Assembly (NCBI RefSeq): GCF_013410105.1
Contig: NZ_JACCCJ010000001.1
Location: forward strand, 1,488,001-1,552,000
Length of the DNA: 64,000 nucleotides
DNA from: Sphingopyxis sp. JAI108
GTDB lineage: Bacteria > Pseudomonadota > Alphaproteobacteria > Sphingomonadales > Sphingomonadaceae
Reading direction: 5' to 3'
Shown: piece by piece, positions 36,375 through 45,767 of the stretch
How the letters are laid out: every line of letters starts with the position of its first letter
How positions within the stretch are numbered: position 1 is the first letter of the stretch
Notes under the pieces: model-generated
What the model saw: the letters and a program-made list of their open reading frames with translations, nothing else
What the model was told of the DNA's origin: nothing
Databases searched by the model: none
Made by a program: the position numbers and the translations under genes

Positions 36375-36701
36375 ATGACGCAGCGCCACAAATTCCGCAA
36401 ATCGATGAGCCGGGCCACCGGCCCGGCCATTGCGGTGATGGTCGTGCTGGCGATGATCGGCTACATCATCTTCGGTCCGACCGGGCTTTATGCCTGGGGC
36501 GATTACGGCCAGTCGGTCGAAAAGAAGCGCGTCATATTGAGCGAGCTGACGAGGAAGCAGAACGAGCTTCAGAACCGCGTCAACCTGCTCGACCGGCGGC
36601 GCGTCGACCCCGACCTTGCCGAGGAATATGTGCGCGAGAAACTGGGCGCCTATCACCCCGACGAGGTGATCATTCCGATGGAACCCGAGGCGAAGCGCTG
36701 A
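36375..36701 (+). CDS. ftsB: Cell division protein FtsB (septum formation initiator)
   Basis: 108 residues: a short cytoplasmic N-terminus, one membrane span (GPAIAVMVVLAMIGYIIFG), and a periplasmic coiled coil (VEKKRVILSELTRKQNELQN) with the DivIC/FtsB family end. Bridges FtsQ and FtsL at the division site. ATG at 36375 with AAGGG just upstream. Lies between eno and the pdh genes as in many alphaproteobacteria. Confidence 0.9.
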   Translation: MTQRHKFRKSMSRATGPAIAVMVVLAMIGYIIFGPTGLYAWGDYGQSVEKKRVILSELTRKQNELQNRVNLLDRRRVDPDLAEEYVREKLGAYHPDEVIIPMEPEAKR

Positions 36702-36841
36702 GGCTCTTTTCGGCGGCTTAGCCGCGTTTATGCTGCATACGTAGGTTGGTGCCGTCCCCTGCCATGGTGGGCGTTGCCAAGTGCGGCGCCGCTCTCCTAT
36801 AGGGAGCCTTGCCGTAACGGCTAAATGCAAAGGAACCCGTC

Positions 36842-37912
36842 TTGGCCAAAGCACCTGCGCGCACCTCCCCCGCGCCGAAAAAGACCGCCTCCACCCCGGC
36901 CCCCGCGACCAATCGCGAGATGCCCCGCGACCCCGCGCCCTATGACGCGACGCCGGAGGAACTCGAGAAATTCTACCGCGAAATGCTGCTGATCCGCCGC
37001 TTCGAGGAAAAGGCGGGGCAGCTCTACGGTCTCGGACTGATCGGCGGTTTCTGCCACCTCTACATCGGCCAGGAAGCCGTTGCGGTCGGCTTGCAGTCGG
37101 CGCTCGACGGCGACAAGGACAGCGTGATCACGGGCTACCGCGACCACGGCCATATGCTCGCCTATGGCATCGATCCCAAGGTGATCATGGCCGAGCTCAC
37201 GGGACGCCAGGCCGGCATCTCGAAGGGCAAGGGCGGCTCGATGCACATGTTCAGCGTCGAGCATAAATTCTATGGCGGCCACGGTATCGTCGGCGCGCAG
37301 GTGTCGCTCGGCACCGGCCTTGCCTTCGCGCACAAATATCGCGGCGATGGCGGGGTGGCGATGGCCTATTTCGGCGATGGCGCCGCGAACCAGGGCCAGG
37401 TCTATGAAAGCTTCAACATGGCCGAGCTGTGGAAGCTGCCGATCATCTTCGTGATCGAGAACAACCAGTATGCGATGGGCACCTCGGTCAACCGCGCGTC
37501 GGCCGAGGACCAGCTCTATCGTCGCGGCGAAAGCTTCCGCATCCCCGGCATGCAGGTCGACGGCATGGACGTGCTCGCGGTGCGCGGCGCGGCCGAAGCG
37601 GCGCTCGAATGGGTGCGCGCGGGCAAGGGCCCCGTGCTCATGGAGCTCAAGACCTATCGCTATCGCGGTCACTCGATGTCCGACCCCGCCAAATATCGCA
37701 GCCGCGAGGAAGTGCAGGCGGTGCGCGACAAGTCGGACGCGATCGAGCACCTCAAGAAATTGATGACCGACGCCGGTGTCAGCGAGGACAAGATCAAGGA
37801 TATCGACAAGGAGATTCGCCAGGTCGTTGCGGAATCGGCCGACTTCGCCGAAAGCGCGCCCGAACCCGAACTTTCCGAACTTTATACCGACGTGCTGGTG
37901 GAGCAATATTGA
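36842..37912 (+). CDS. pdhA: Pyruvate dehydrogenase E1 component, alpha subunit
   Basis: 356 residues starting at TTG; AAAGGA lies about 8 nt upstream, and the next in-frame ATG (36920) would drop a Pro/Ala-rich leader that is common in this group. The thiamine diphosphate motif is [16 protein letters not shown] ending ENNQYAM, and the phosphorylation-loop-like region [13 protein letters not shown] is conserved. Decarboxylates pyruvate with PdhB. One base separates it from pdhB. Confidence 0.95.
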   Translation: MAKAPARTSPAPKKTASTPAPATNREMPRDPAPYDATPEELEKFYREMLLIRRFEEKAGQLYGLGLIGGFCHLYIGQEAVAVGLQSALDGDKDSVITGYRDHGHMLAYGIDPKVIMAELTGRQAGISKGKGGSMHMFSVEHKFYGGHGIVGAQVSLGTGLAFAHKYRGDGGVAMAYFGDGAANQGQVYESFNMAELWKLPIIFVIENNQYAMGTSVNRASAEDQLYRRGESFRIPGMQVDGMDVLAVRGAAEAALEWVRAGKGPVLMELKTYRYRGHSMSDPAKYRSREEVQAVRDKSDAIEHLKKLMTDAGVSEDKIKDIDKEIRQVVAESADFAESAPEPELSELYTDVLVEQY

Positions 37913-37913
37913 G

Positions 37914-39290
37914 ATGGCCATCGAATTGAAGATGCCGGCGCTGTCGCCGACGATGGAAGAGGGCACGCTCGCCAAGTGGCTCGTCAAGGAAGGCGACACG
38001 GTGAAGTCGGGCGACATCCTCGCGGAGATCGAGACCGACAAGGCGACGATGGAATTCGAAGCGATCGACGAAGGCACGATCGGCCAGATTCTGGTCGCCG
38101 AGGGCACCGACAATGTGAAGGTCGGCACCGTGATCGCGACGATCGCGGGCGAGGGCGAAGCGGCTGCCGCTCCGGCGCCCGCGCCTGCTGCCGCGCCCGA
38201 GCCCAAGGTTGAAGCCCCGGCTCCCGCATCCGCTCCGGCTGCGGCGGCGGAAAAGCCCGCAGCTACCGAGCGTGCCTCGGATCCCGCGATCCCCGAAGGC
38301 ACCGCGATGGTGAAACTCACCGTCCGCGAAGCGCTGCGCGACGCGATGGCCGAGGAAATGCGCGCCGACGACCGCGTCTTCGTGATGGGCGAGGAAGTCG
38401 CCGAATATCAGGGCGCGTACAAGGTCACGCAGGGGCTGCTCCAGGAATTCGGCGCGAGCCGCGTCGTCGATACCCCGATCACCGAATATGGCTTCGCCGG
38501 GCTCGGCGCGGGGGCGGCGATGGGCGGCCTCAAGCCCATCATCGAGTTCATGACCTTCAACTTCGCGATGCAGGCGATCGACCACATCATCAACTCGGCG
38601 GCGAAGACCAACTATATGTCGGGCGGCCAGATGCGCTGTCCGATCGTCTTCCGCGGCCCCAACGGCGCCGCAGCGCGCGTCGGCGCGCAGCACAGCCAGA
38701 ACTACGGACCGTGGTACGCCAGCGTCCCCGGCCTGATCGTGATCGCGCCCTATGACGCCGCCGATGCCAAGGGGCTGATGAAGGCGGCGATCCGCACCGA
38801 GGATCCCGTCGTCTTCCTCGAAAACGAACTGCTCTACGGTCGCAGCTTCGAGGTTCCAGACGTCGAGGATTTCGTCCTGCCGATCGGCAAGGCGCGGATC
38901 ATGCGTCAGGGCAGCGACGTCACCATCGTCAGCTATTCGATCGGCGTCGGTCTCGCGCTCGAAGCCGCCGACCAGCTCGCTGGCGAGGGGATCGATGCCG
39001 AGGTGATCGACCTGCGCACGCTGCGTCCGCTCGATACCGCCACGGTGCTCGCCAGCCTCAAGAAGACGAACCATCTCGTCGTCGTCGAGGAAGGCTGGCC
39101 GGTCTGCTCGATCGCCAGCGAACTCGCGATGGTCGCGATGGAGCATGGCTTCGACGATCTCGACGCGCCCGTCATGCGCGTGTGCAACGAGGACGTGCCG
39201 CTGCCCTATGCGAACAATCTCGAAAAGGCCGCGCTCGTCGACACGCCGCGCGTCGTGAAGGCGGTCAAGGCGGTCCTCAATCGCGCCTGA
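37914..39290 (+). CDS. pdhB: Pyruvate dehydrogenase E1 beta subunit with N-terminal lipoyl domain
   Basis: 458 residues. Residues 1-80 are a complete lipoyl domain with the lipoylated lysine at 43 ([13 protein letters not shown]), then an Ala/Pro-rich swinging linker (about 80-125), then the E1-beta transketolase domain ([40 protein letters not shown]). The lipoyl fusion is characteristic of alphaproteobacteria. The E2 gene (pdhC) does not follow, so it must be elsewhere. Confidence 0.96.
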   Translation: MAIELKMPALSPTMEEGTLAKWLVKEGDTVKSGDILAEIETDKATMEFEAIDEGTIGQILVAEGTDNVKVGTVIATIAGEGEAAAAPAPAPAAAPEPKVEAPAPASAPAAAAEKPAATERASDPAIPEGTAMVKLTVREALRDAMAEEMRADDRVFVMGEEVAEYQGAYKVTQGLLQEFGASRVVDTPITEYGFAGLGAGAAMGGLKPIIEFMTFNFAMQAIDHIINSAAKTNYMSGGQMRCPIVFRGPNGAAARVGAQHSQNYGPWYASVPGLIVIAPYDAADAKGLMKAAIRTEDPVVFLENELLYGRSFEVPDVEDFVLPIGKARIMRQGSDVTIVSYSIGVGLALEAADQLAGEGIDAEVIDLRTLRPLDTATVLASLKKTNHLVVVEEGWPVCSIASELAMVAMEHGFDDLDAPVMRVCNEDVPLPYANNLEKAALVDTPRVVKAVKAVLNRA

Positions 39291-39318
39291 CGATCCGGAG
39301 ACGGCGTTCTACCCCGAC

Positions 39319-39918
39319 ATGCGCGATCCGCGCGTCATGGTCGCCGTGCCGCACCCGCGGCGCGCGGTCATGGCGGCGCTGTGGGCGCTCGCCGCGCGGC
39401 TGACGAAGCTGCTCATCGACGCGCGTGAACCGCTGATCGGCCAGATCAAACTCGCCTGGTGGCGCGACATGATGGTGATGCTCGCGAATGACCCCGCCGC
39501 GCTGCCCAAGGGCGAGCCTTTGCTTGCCGAGCTTCAGACGAGCTGGGCGGGGCAGGGGGGGCTCGCCGCGCTCGTCGATGCTGCCGAAGCGATGTTGCTG
39601 GCCGAGAGCGATGCCGAGCGGCACACCGCGGCCGAAAGCTTCGGCACGCACCTCTTCGCGCTTTCCGGCGGTACGGAGGCGGGCGCTCGCCGCTGGGGCC
39701 TTCTTTGGGGTGCCGGCATCGTCGAGGCCGAAACGGACGCGCGGCGCCTTTTGGACGAGGCCAAAAACTGCGCGGCGCCGGCACCGCGCCACTTCGGCGG
39801 CAACCGCGCGCTGCTGATGCTCGATCGCTGGGCCGGATCGATCGCGCGCCACGATGGCAAGCGGGATTTGCGCGGCGAAGGGCTCCTGCTCCTGCGCATC
39901 GGGCTTTTCGGCCGCTGA
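39319..39918 (+). CDS. Squalene/phytoene synthase-like protein
   Basis: 199 residues. REPLIGQIKLAWWRDMM matches the helix of the squalene/phytoene synthase superfamily seen in the divergent NDUFAF6-like branch. The Asp-rich catalytic motifs of true synthases are not evident, so enzyme activity is doubtful; the NDUFAF6 relation suggests a respiratory-complex assembly role. No Shine-Dalgarno lies before the ATG, and the frame is open upstream with homologous-looking residues but no start codon, so the true N-terminus may be longer or use a rare start. Confidence 0.65.
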   Translation: MRDPRVMVAVPHPRRAVMAALWALAARLTKLLIDAREPLIGQIKLAWWRDMMVMLANDPAALPKGEPLLAELQTSWAGQGGLAALVDAAEAMLLAESDAERHTAAESFGTHLFALSGGTEAGARRWGLLWGAGIVEAETDARRLLDEAKNCAAPAPRHFGGNRALLMLDRWAGSIARHDGKRDLRGEGLLLLRIGLFGR

Positions 39919-40002
39919 TCACTAAAAATGCGGCGGGGGTGGAAATGACGTCGCCGACCATCTATCTTGGGCAGAACAAATAGGGTCGCAGGGGACATCT
40001 GC

Positions 40003-40716
40003 ATGTTCAACGGGCTGGTCGCCTATCTCGATTCGATCAAGGCACGCGATCCGGCGCCGCGGTCGCGCTGGGAAATTCTCCTCTATCCGGGCCTGCTCGC
40101 GGTGGGCCTGCACCGCATCGCGCACTGGTTGTTCGAGGCGCGGCTGTTTTTCCTCGCGCGTTTCGTCAATCACCTCTCGCGCTTCCTGACCGCGATCGAT
40201 ATCCATCCGGGTGCGACGATCGGTCGACATCTGTTCATCGACCATGGTTTCGGCGTCGTGATCGGCGAGACTGCCGAGATCGGCGATAATGTCTCAATCT
40301 ATCAGGGCGTGACGCTCGGCGGCACCGATCCCGCCAATGGCATCGGTGGCAAGCGCCACCCGACGCTCGCCGACGATGTCATCGTCGGTTCGGGCGCGCA
40401 GATCCTCGGCCCCGTCACCGTCAGCGCGCGTGCGCGCGTCGGCGCCAATGCGGTGGTGACGAAGGATGTGCCCGAGGGCGCGGTGATGGTCGGCATCCCG
40501 GCGCGCTCGACTTTGCTCGACGCGACCGAATATGCGCGCGAATTCGTGCCCTATGGCACGCCATGCAGCGAAACCTTCGACCCCGCGACGCAAAAGGTCG
40601 AACTGCTGCAATGCCAGCTCGACCTGATGCAGAAGCAGCTCAAGGCGCTGCTCGAAGATCGCCACATTGCAGAGGATGAAGCGCCGCGGCGCAAGGGGAC
40701 CCGGAATCGCGCCTGA
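40003..40716 (+). CDS. cysE: Serine O-acetyltransferase
   Basis: 237 residues, the short (EpsC-like) form. Acetylates serine with acetyl-CoA for cysteine synthesis. N-terminal helical domain, then left-handed beta-helix with IDIHPGATIGRHLFIDHGFG, VVIGETAEIGDNVSIYQGVT and GGKRHPTL; a C-terminal coiled tail follows. AGGGGA precedes the ATG at 40003. Overlaps the DUF2794 gene by one base. Confidence 0.94.
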   Translation: MFNGLVAYLDSIKARDPAPRSRWEILLYPGLLAVGLHRIAHWLFEARLFFLARFVNHLSRFLTAIDIHPGATIGRHLFIDHGFGVVIGETAEIGDNVSIYQGVTLGGTDPANGIGGKRHPTLADDVIVGSGAQILGPVTVSARARVGANAVVTKDVPEGAVMVGIPARSTLLDATEYAREFVPYGTPCSETFDPATQKVELLQCQLDLMQKQLKALLEDRHIAEDEAPRRKGTRNRA

Positions 40717-41063
40717 TGGGGACGGTGACGCCCCTGCCGTTCCATAATCGGACGGTACCGCTTCAGACCGGCTTCGAGCGTCCCGAGCTCATGCGCATCC
40801 TCGACCTTTACGGCCGCATGGTCGCCGCCGGGCATTGGCGCGACTATGCGATGGATTTCCACCGTGACGCCGCGATCTTCTCGGCCTTTCGCCGCGCCGC
40901 CGAACGCCCCGAATATCGCATCGAAAAACGCCCCGCCTTGCGGAGCCGGCAGGGCATGTGGGCCCTTGTCTCCGAAGCGGGGGCGATATTGAAACGCGGC
41001 GACGAGCTGGCCAATGTGCTCGCGCCCGTCGAACGCAAGCTGATGAAGCTGGTCGGGGACTGA
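40716..41063 (+). CDS. DUF2794 protein
   Basis: 115 residues. LYGRMVAAGHWRDYAMDF and AAIFSAFRRAAERPEYRIEK are the recognisable parts of this alphaproteobacterial family of unknown function. It often sits near cysE, as here, with stop and start sharing one base. Confidence 0.88.
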   Translation: MGTVTPLPFHNRTVPLQTGFERPELMRILDLYGRMVAAGHWRDYAMDFHRDAAIFSAFRRAAERPEYRIEKRPALRSRQGMWALVSEAGAILKRGDELANVLAPVERKLMKLVGD

Positions 41064-41075
41064 CGCCGACGACCC

Positions 41076-41129
41076 GGAACGGTGAGTGTGGATCAGGTCT
41101 TTTTTCCTGGCCTGACCCACACCCGTTCC
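41076..41129. repeat. Inverted repeat between convergent genes
   Basis: GGAACGG (41076-41082), TGTGG and TCAGG pair with CCTGA, CCACA and CCGTTCC (to 41129), around a T-rich loop. Sits between the convergent DUF2794 and SulP genes and could end both transcripts as a hairpin, although the T run lies in the loop rather than after the stem. Confidence 0.45.
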
Positions 41130-41152
41130 TCCGCCCGCAGGGGAGCTCTTGA

Positions 41153-42667
41153 TCAGGCCGCCGCGAGGCGCCTGAGCCTTTTGTCGTCGCCCAGCAGCAC
41201 TGTCGGGCTGCCGTGCGCCTTGCGGCGTTCGACCCAGTCGCGCAGCAATTCGGCGCAGCTGTGGTCGAGCCCCGACAGCTGGCCGCAGTCGATCGTCACC
41301 GGCTTGTCGCGCGGGATCGCGCCCAGCGTGTCTTCCAGCTTGGGAAGCTGGACAAAGGTCGCCGCGCCCGACAGGCGAACGCGCGCGCCTTCCGCATTGT
41401 CCGAATGATCCACCTTGAGCCGCAGGCGGCGCACATGGGGGATGAGTTCGACGAGCGAGAAGAGGATGCCGACGATCACGCCGGTGAGCAGGTCGACCGC
41501 CACCACGAGCACCAGCGTCGTCGCCCAGATCACCACCGGCAGCACGCCATGGTGCTTGAGCAGTTCGCGCGCATGGTCGAGCTTGACCAGCCGCCAGCCG
41601 GTCACGACGAGCACCGCGCCCAGCGTCGCCATCGGCATGGCGCGCATCACCGACGGCAGCAGCGCGACGAACGCGAGGATCCAGACGCCGTGCAGGATCG
41701 TCGAGCGGCGCGACACCGCACCGGCCTGGACGTTGGCCGAGCTGCGGACGATGACGCCCGTCATCGGCAGCGCGCCCGCGCCGCCGCACAGCATGTTGCC
41801 GACACCTTGCGCGCGCAGTTCCTTGTTGAAGTCGCTGCGCGGACCGTCGTGCATCTTGTCGACCGCCGCTGCCGACAGCAGCGTCTCGGCGCTGGCGATG
41901 AAGGCGACCGCGACGGCGGCGGCGATGATTTCGGGCGTCAGCCAGCCGGCGAAGGACGCCGGCGGGGTGATCGCGGCGAGGATCGAATCCGGCACCTCGA
42001 CGCGCGCGACATTCATGTTCAGCACCAGCGATACGACCGTGCCCGCGACGACACCCAGCAGGGCGCCGGGAACGAGGCGCAGCGATTCGGGGCGCCATTT
42101 TTCCCATGCGATCATGACGCCGATCGTGATGCCGGCGATCAGCAGCGCGAGCTCGGCGCCGCCGGGGCTGGCGGGATCGAGCCCGAGCAGGCGTCCCGGC
42201 ATGGCGGCGATATTTTCAAGCCCGCTGGCCAGCGGTTTGGCGTCGAACAGGACGTGGAACTGGCCGATAACGATCAGCACGCCGATGCCCGCGAGCATCC
42301 CGTGCACGACGGCGGGCGAAATCGCGCGGAACCAGCCGCCCAGTTTCATCACGCCGGCAATCAGCTGGACCGCCCCCGCGATGAGCAGGATGGGGCCGAG
42401 TGCCTCGACCCCTTGCGTACGGATCAATTCGAAAACGATCACCGCAAGGCCGGCGGCAGGGCCGCTGACCTGGAGCGGCGATCCGGCGATCGCACCGACG
42501 ACGATTCCGCCGATAATGCCCGTTATCAGGCCTTTTTCGGGCGGGAGGCCGGATGCGACGGCGATGCCCATGCACAGCGGCATCGCGACGAGAAACACGA
42601 CGATCGACGCCGCGAAATCGCGCGAAAAGCCGCTGGCCGAGCTGGCGGGGAGAGCCTGGCTTGCCAT
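41153..42667 (-). CDS. SulP-family anion transporter with STAS domain
   Basis: 504 residues, 10-12 membrane spans and a short C-terminal STAS-like domain (about 400-495). The pairing with a beta carbonic anhydrase 2 nt upstream is a known signature of bicarbonate transporters of this superfamily (BicA-like), so bicarbonate is the likeliest substrate; sulfate cannot be excluded. N-terminal signature segments include PLCMGIAVASGLPPEKGLI. Confidence 0.87.
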   Translation of the reverse strand: MASQALPASSASGFSRDFAASIVVFLVAMPLCMGIAVASGLPPEKGLITGIIGGIVVGAIAGSPLQVSGPAAGLAVIVFELIRTQGVEALGPILLIAGAVQLIAGVMKLGGWFRAISPAVVHGMLAGIGVLIVIGQFHVLFDAKPLASGLENIAAMPGRLLGLDPASPGGAELALLIAGITIGVMIAWEKWRPESLRLVPGALLGVVAGTVVSLVLNMNVARVEVPDSILAAITPPASFAGWLTPEIIAAAVAVAFIASAETLLSAAAVDKMHDGPRSDFNKELRAQGVGNMLCGGAGALPMTGVIVRSSANVQAGAVSRRSTILHGVWILAFVALLPSVMRAMPMATLGAVLVVTGWRLVKLDHARELLKHHGVLPVVIWATTLVLVVAVDLLTGVIVGILFSLVELIPHVRRLRLKVDHSDNAEGARVRLSGAATFVQLPKLEDTLGAIPRDKPVTIDCGQLSGLDHSCAELLRDWVERRKAHGSPTVLLGDDKRLRRLAAA

Positions 42668-42669
42668 GA

Positions 42670-43362
42670 TCAGGCGGCCTTCGCCTGACCTGCGTGCATC
42701 GCAAGGCGCTGGCCCGCTGCAAGCGCCACGGGCAACGGATCCTCGTCGCGGATCGGCACGAACTGGCCGCTGGCGCCATCAAGCCCCATCACCGCGCCGA
42801 GGTGGATGTCCACGAACCAGCCGTGCAGCGAAATCTCGCCGCGCGCGATGCCGGCGGCGACCGACGGGTGGGTGCGCAGGTGGGCGAGTTGGACGACGAT
42901 ATTTTCCAGGCTTGCGGCGCGGACAAGGCCCGCATCGTCAAGGTCGGAATAGCCGGTTCGCACGACATGCTCGGCGGCGTGGCTGTGGCGCAGCCAGGCC
43001 GCGACATTGGGCATGCCTTCGGTCATGTGCGGGTTCATCAGCGCCTTCATCGCGCCGCAGTCCGAATGGCCGCAGACGATGATGTCGCGCACGCCGAGCG
43101 CGGCGACGGCATATTCGACCGTCGACGACACGCCGCCGTTCTGCGTCGCAAAGGGCGGGACGATGTTGCCGGCGTTACGGCAGACGAACAGGTCGCCGGG
43201 TTCGGCCTGCATGATATGTTCGGGCACGATGCGGCTGTCGGCGCAGGAGATCATCAGCGCCTTGGGGCTCTGGCCGTCGGCGACGAGCTTGGCGAACAGG
43301 TCGTTGCGGCTGGGGAAGACGCGCTTTTCGAAATCGAACACGCGTCCGATAAGGTCGTTCAT
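42670..43362 (-). CDS. Beta carbonic anhydrase
   Basis: 230 residues. Zinc ligands Cys40 (SCADSR, with Asp42), His99 and Cys102 (VCGHSDCGAM) are all present. Interconverts carbon dioxide and bicarbonate in the cytosol, supplying carboxylases such as those of fatty-acid synthesis. First gene of a two-gene unit with the SulP transporter. Confidence 0.95.
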   Translation of the reverse strand: MNDLIGRVFDFEKRVFPSRNDLFAKLVADGQSPKALMISCADSRIVPEHIMQAEPGDLFVCRNAGNIVPPFATQNGGVSSTVEYAVAALGVRDIIVCGHSDCGAMKALMNPHMTEGMPNVAAWLRHSHAAEHVVRTGYSDLDDAGLVRAASLENIVVQLAHLRTHPSVAAGIARGEISLHGWFVDIHLGAVMGLDGASGQFVPIRDEDPLPVALAAGQRLAMHAGQAKAA

Positions 43363-43444
43363 GAAACCACTCCTTGCTGGTTGGTTTCACGCACATGGCG
43401 ATCGAACTTTGCTGCGGTGCAGCGTTAATGTAACGAAATGTTTC

Positions 43445-44764
43445 TCAGGCGGCGGGAAGACGCAGGCGTGCGGCCAAACCGCCGAGATGGCTCTGGCCAA
43501 GCTCGAGCGAGCCGCCGTGCATCCGCGCGATGCGCTCGACGATTGACAGGCCGAGCCCGAAACCGCCGGTGTCGCGCGTCCGAGCGCTGTCGAGCCGGGC
43601 AAAGGGCTGGACGGCTTCTTCGCGCAGATGTTCGGGAATGCCGGGGCCGTCGTCGGCCACTTCTATTTCGATCGTCCGGCCGCCGCTACGCAGCCGCACC
43701 TCGATTTCGTCCCCGAAGCGCAGTGCATTGCCGAGCAGGTTGAGGAGCGCGCGCTTGATCGCGATACCGTGCACCGACAGCACCAGATGGTCGGGCCCGG
43801 CATAGCGGACGCGATGTCCCCGGTCGCTCGCCTCGTCGGCGGCGGTCGCGCACAGGACCGCGATGTCGGTCGGCGCCACGGGCTCGGTCGGATTGTCGAT
43901 GTCGCCCGAAAGATAAGCGAGCAGCGAGTCGATCATCCGCTCCATCTCGCCGATATCCTGCTCCATCGCCGCTTCGACGGCCGGGTCCGCGATGCTGTCG
44001 GCGCGCAGCCTGAGCCGGGCGAGCGGGGTGCGAAAATCGTGCCCCACCGCCGCGAGCGCCTGCGTCCGGTCGGCGATCATCGCCGTGATGCGGTGCTGCA
44101 TGTCGTTGAAGGCGCCGATGACGCTCCGCACCTCGGCCGGGCCGCGCATCGGGACATCGACGAAATCGCGCTGGCCGATCGTTTCGGCCGCGCGCTGGAG
44201 GTCGCGGAGCGGGCGCAGCGTGTGCCGGATCAACAGGCTGGCAAGCAGCACGAGCGCGACGGCCGGGACCAGCGTCTGGAGCGTTCGGCCGAGCGTCAGG
44301 TCGAGTTGGCGGATATGGTCGCGCGCGCTGAAACTGACCCAGCTGCCGTCATTCAGCCGGATCGCGCCCGATATCGTGCTGTGGAGCCCCGGCGACTGGA
44401 GATAGAGGCGCAGGTCGCGTTCCTGTATATCAGGTTCCCAGGCAAGGATCTGGCGCGTGATCTGGTTCAGTTTCGGCGACACCGGCGGCGGATTGACCAG
44501 CCGGTCCTGCCAGACGAGATGATAGCGCGTCGTCGTGAGTTCCGACGCCACCGTATCGCGCTCGGATCGCGGTGCTTCCTCGATCAGCTTGCCCGACAGG
44601 ACGAGATGCTCGGCAAGCCGCCGCGCCTTGTCGCCGTTGATCGAAAACTGGCTCGCGCGCTCATAGAGAAAGATGCTTGCGGCGCTTTCGAGCAGCACCG
44701 CGGCGAACAGGATCGCGACGATCTGCCCGAACAGGCCGAAGCCCCGCTTTTCGAACAGGCTCAA
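43445..44764 (-). CDS. Sensor histidine kinase (EnvZ-like layout)
   Basis: 439 residues, starting at TTG 44764 inside the stop of the response regulator (sequence TTTGA), with GGAG 5 nt upstream. Two spans (about 8-28 and 165-185), a periplasmic sensor, HAMP, phospho-His in LAAVGHDFRTPLARLRL, then N (LLNLLGNALRFGD), G1 (VADDGPGIPEHLREE) and G2 (GGFGLGLSIVERI) boxes. Signal unknown. Confidence 0.9.
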   Translation of the reverse strand: MSLFEKRGFGLFGQIVAILFAAVLLESAASIFLYERASQFSINGDKARRLAEHLVLSGKLIEEAPRSERDTVASELTTTRYHLVWQDRLVNPPPVSPKLNQITRQILAWEPDIQERDLRLYLQSPGLHSTISGAIRLNDGSWVSFSARDHIRQLDLTLGRTLQTLVPAVALVLLASLLIRHTLRPLRDLQRAAETIGQRDFVDVPMRGPAEVRSVIGAFNDMQHRITAMIADRTQALAAVGHDFRTPLARLRLRADSIADPAVEAAMEQDIGEMERMIDSLLAYLSGDIDNPTEPVAPTDIAVLCATAADEASDRGHRVRYAGPDHLVLSVHGIAIKRALLNLLGNALRFGDEIEVRLRSGGRTIEIEVADDGPGIPEHLREEAVQPFARLDSARTRDTGGFGLGLSIVERIARMHGGSLELGQSHLGGLAARLRLPAA

Positions 44765-45471
44765 AGCCGCTCCACCGGGACGTTCAGCATATAGCCGATG
44801 CCGCGAACGGTCACGATCGGCGCGGGCTGTCCGGGGCTCGACAATTTGCGTCGCAGGCGGCTGATCAGAACGTCGATGCTGCGGTCCGAACTGTCGCCGA
44901 GGCGGGTGCGCGACAGTTCGATCAATCGCTCGCGCGCGATCACGCGCTGGGCGTTGTCGCACAGGCTGACCAGCAGGTCGAATTCGGCGCCCGTCAGTTC
45001 GACCGCGGCGCCGCCGGGCGAGGTCAGCTGGCGCCGCGGCAGGTCGGCGGTCCAGCCGTCGAAGCGGATCTGGCCGCGCTCGCGGTCCGCCTGCGGCCGC
45101 TCGATCGCGTGGCGCCGCAGCACCGCGCGGACGCGCGCGACCAGTTCCCGGACGCCGAAGGGTTTGGCGAGATAGTCGTCGGCGCCGAGTTCGAGGCCGA
45201 CGATCCGGTCGGTCTCGGTCCCTTTCGCAGACAGGAAGATGATCGGGACGTCGCTCGTCCGCCGCACTTCGCGGCAGATGTCGATTCCCGACGTGCCGGG
45301 CAGCATGATGTCGAGCAGCAGCAGGTCGGCGGGGGCCGCGCGCAGCGCGTCCCACATCTGCGGCGCGGTGCCGGCGGTGCGAACGATATAACCATGTTCC
45401 TGCAGCGCGCGCGCGGTCAGGGTTCGGATCGGAGGATCATCCTCCACCATCAATATGTTCGGCGGTGTCAT
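44761..45471 (-). CDS. OmpR-family response regulator
   Basis: 236 residues: receiver with VEDDPP, Asp in LLLDIMLPG and Lys in DYLAKPFG; winged helix with ELTGAEFDLLVSLCDNAQRV and DVLISRLRRKL. Begins at ATG 45471 after AGGTGA; the frame upstream is not homologous. Translationally coupled to the kinase by the TTTGA overlap. Confidence 0.92.
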   Translation of the reverse strand: MTPPNILMVEDDPPIRTLTARALQEHGYIVRTAGTAPQMWDALRAAPADLLLLDIMLPGTSGIDICREVRRTSDVPIIFLSAKGTETDRIVGLELGADDYLAKPFGVRELVARVRAVLRRHAIERPQADRERGQIRFDGWTADLPRRQLTSPGGAAVELTGAEFDLLVSLCDNAQRVIARERLIELSRTRLGDSSDRSIDVLISRLRRKLSSPGQPAPIVTVRGIGYMLNVPVERL

Positions 45472-45689
45472 TGCTTCACCTGGGAGAGGGGCTTCAAATT
45501 CCTTGGCCCGGACCCGCCCGTCCGTGCCGGTTTGCGAAAGTGCAGCGACGCCTTGCCGTTCGGGCCTGGCGAATACGCGGTCCACAGGATGCACGGCCCT
45601 GCGGATCCGCGCCTCTCTTATCGTGCCTCACCGTTCAGGCAAGGGGGCGAATCGTTTCCCCGCGCCCGGCGCTTGGCGCGGGCGCAACG

Positions 45690-45720
45690 AAAGGGGCCCC
45701 GACCATCCGGCCGGGGCCCC
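45690..45720 (-). terminator. Terminator of the 45768 gene
   Basis: Perfect 9-bp stem GGGGCCCCG (45693-45701) and CGGGGCCCC (45712-45720). Read leftward it is followed by TTTCG, so a moderate intrinsic terminator 48 nt after the stop of the membrane-protein gene. The rest of 45472-45767 holds no gene. Confidence 0.65.
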
Positions 45721-45767
45721 CGAAAACCGGCTTCCAGGTAAGGAAACCGGCGTGCCGTTCGGATCGC

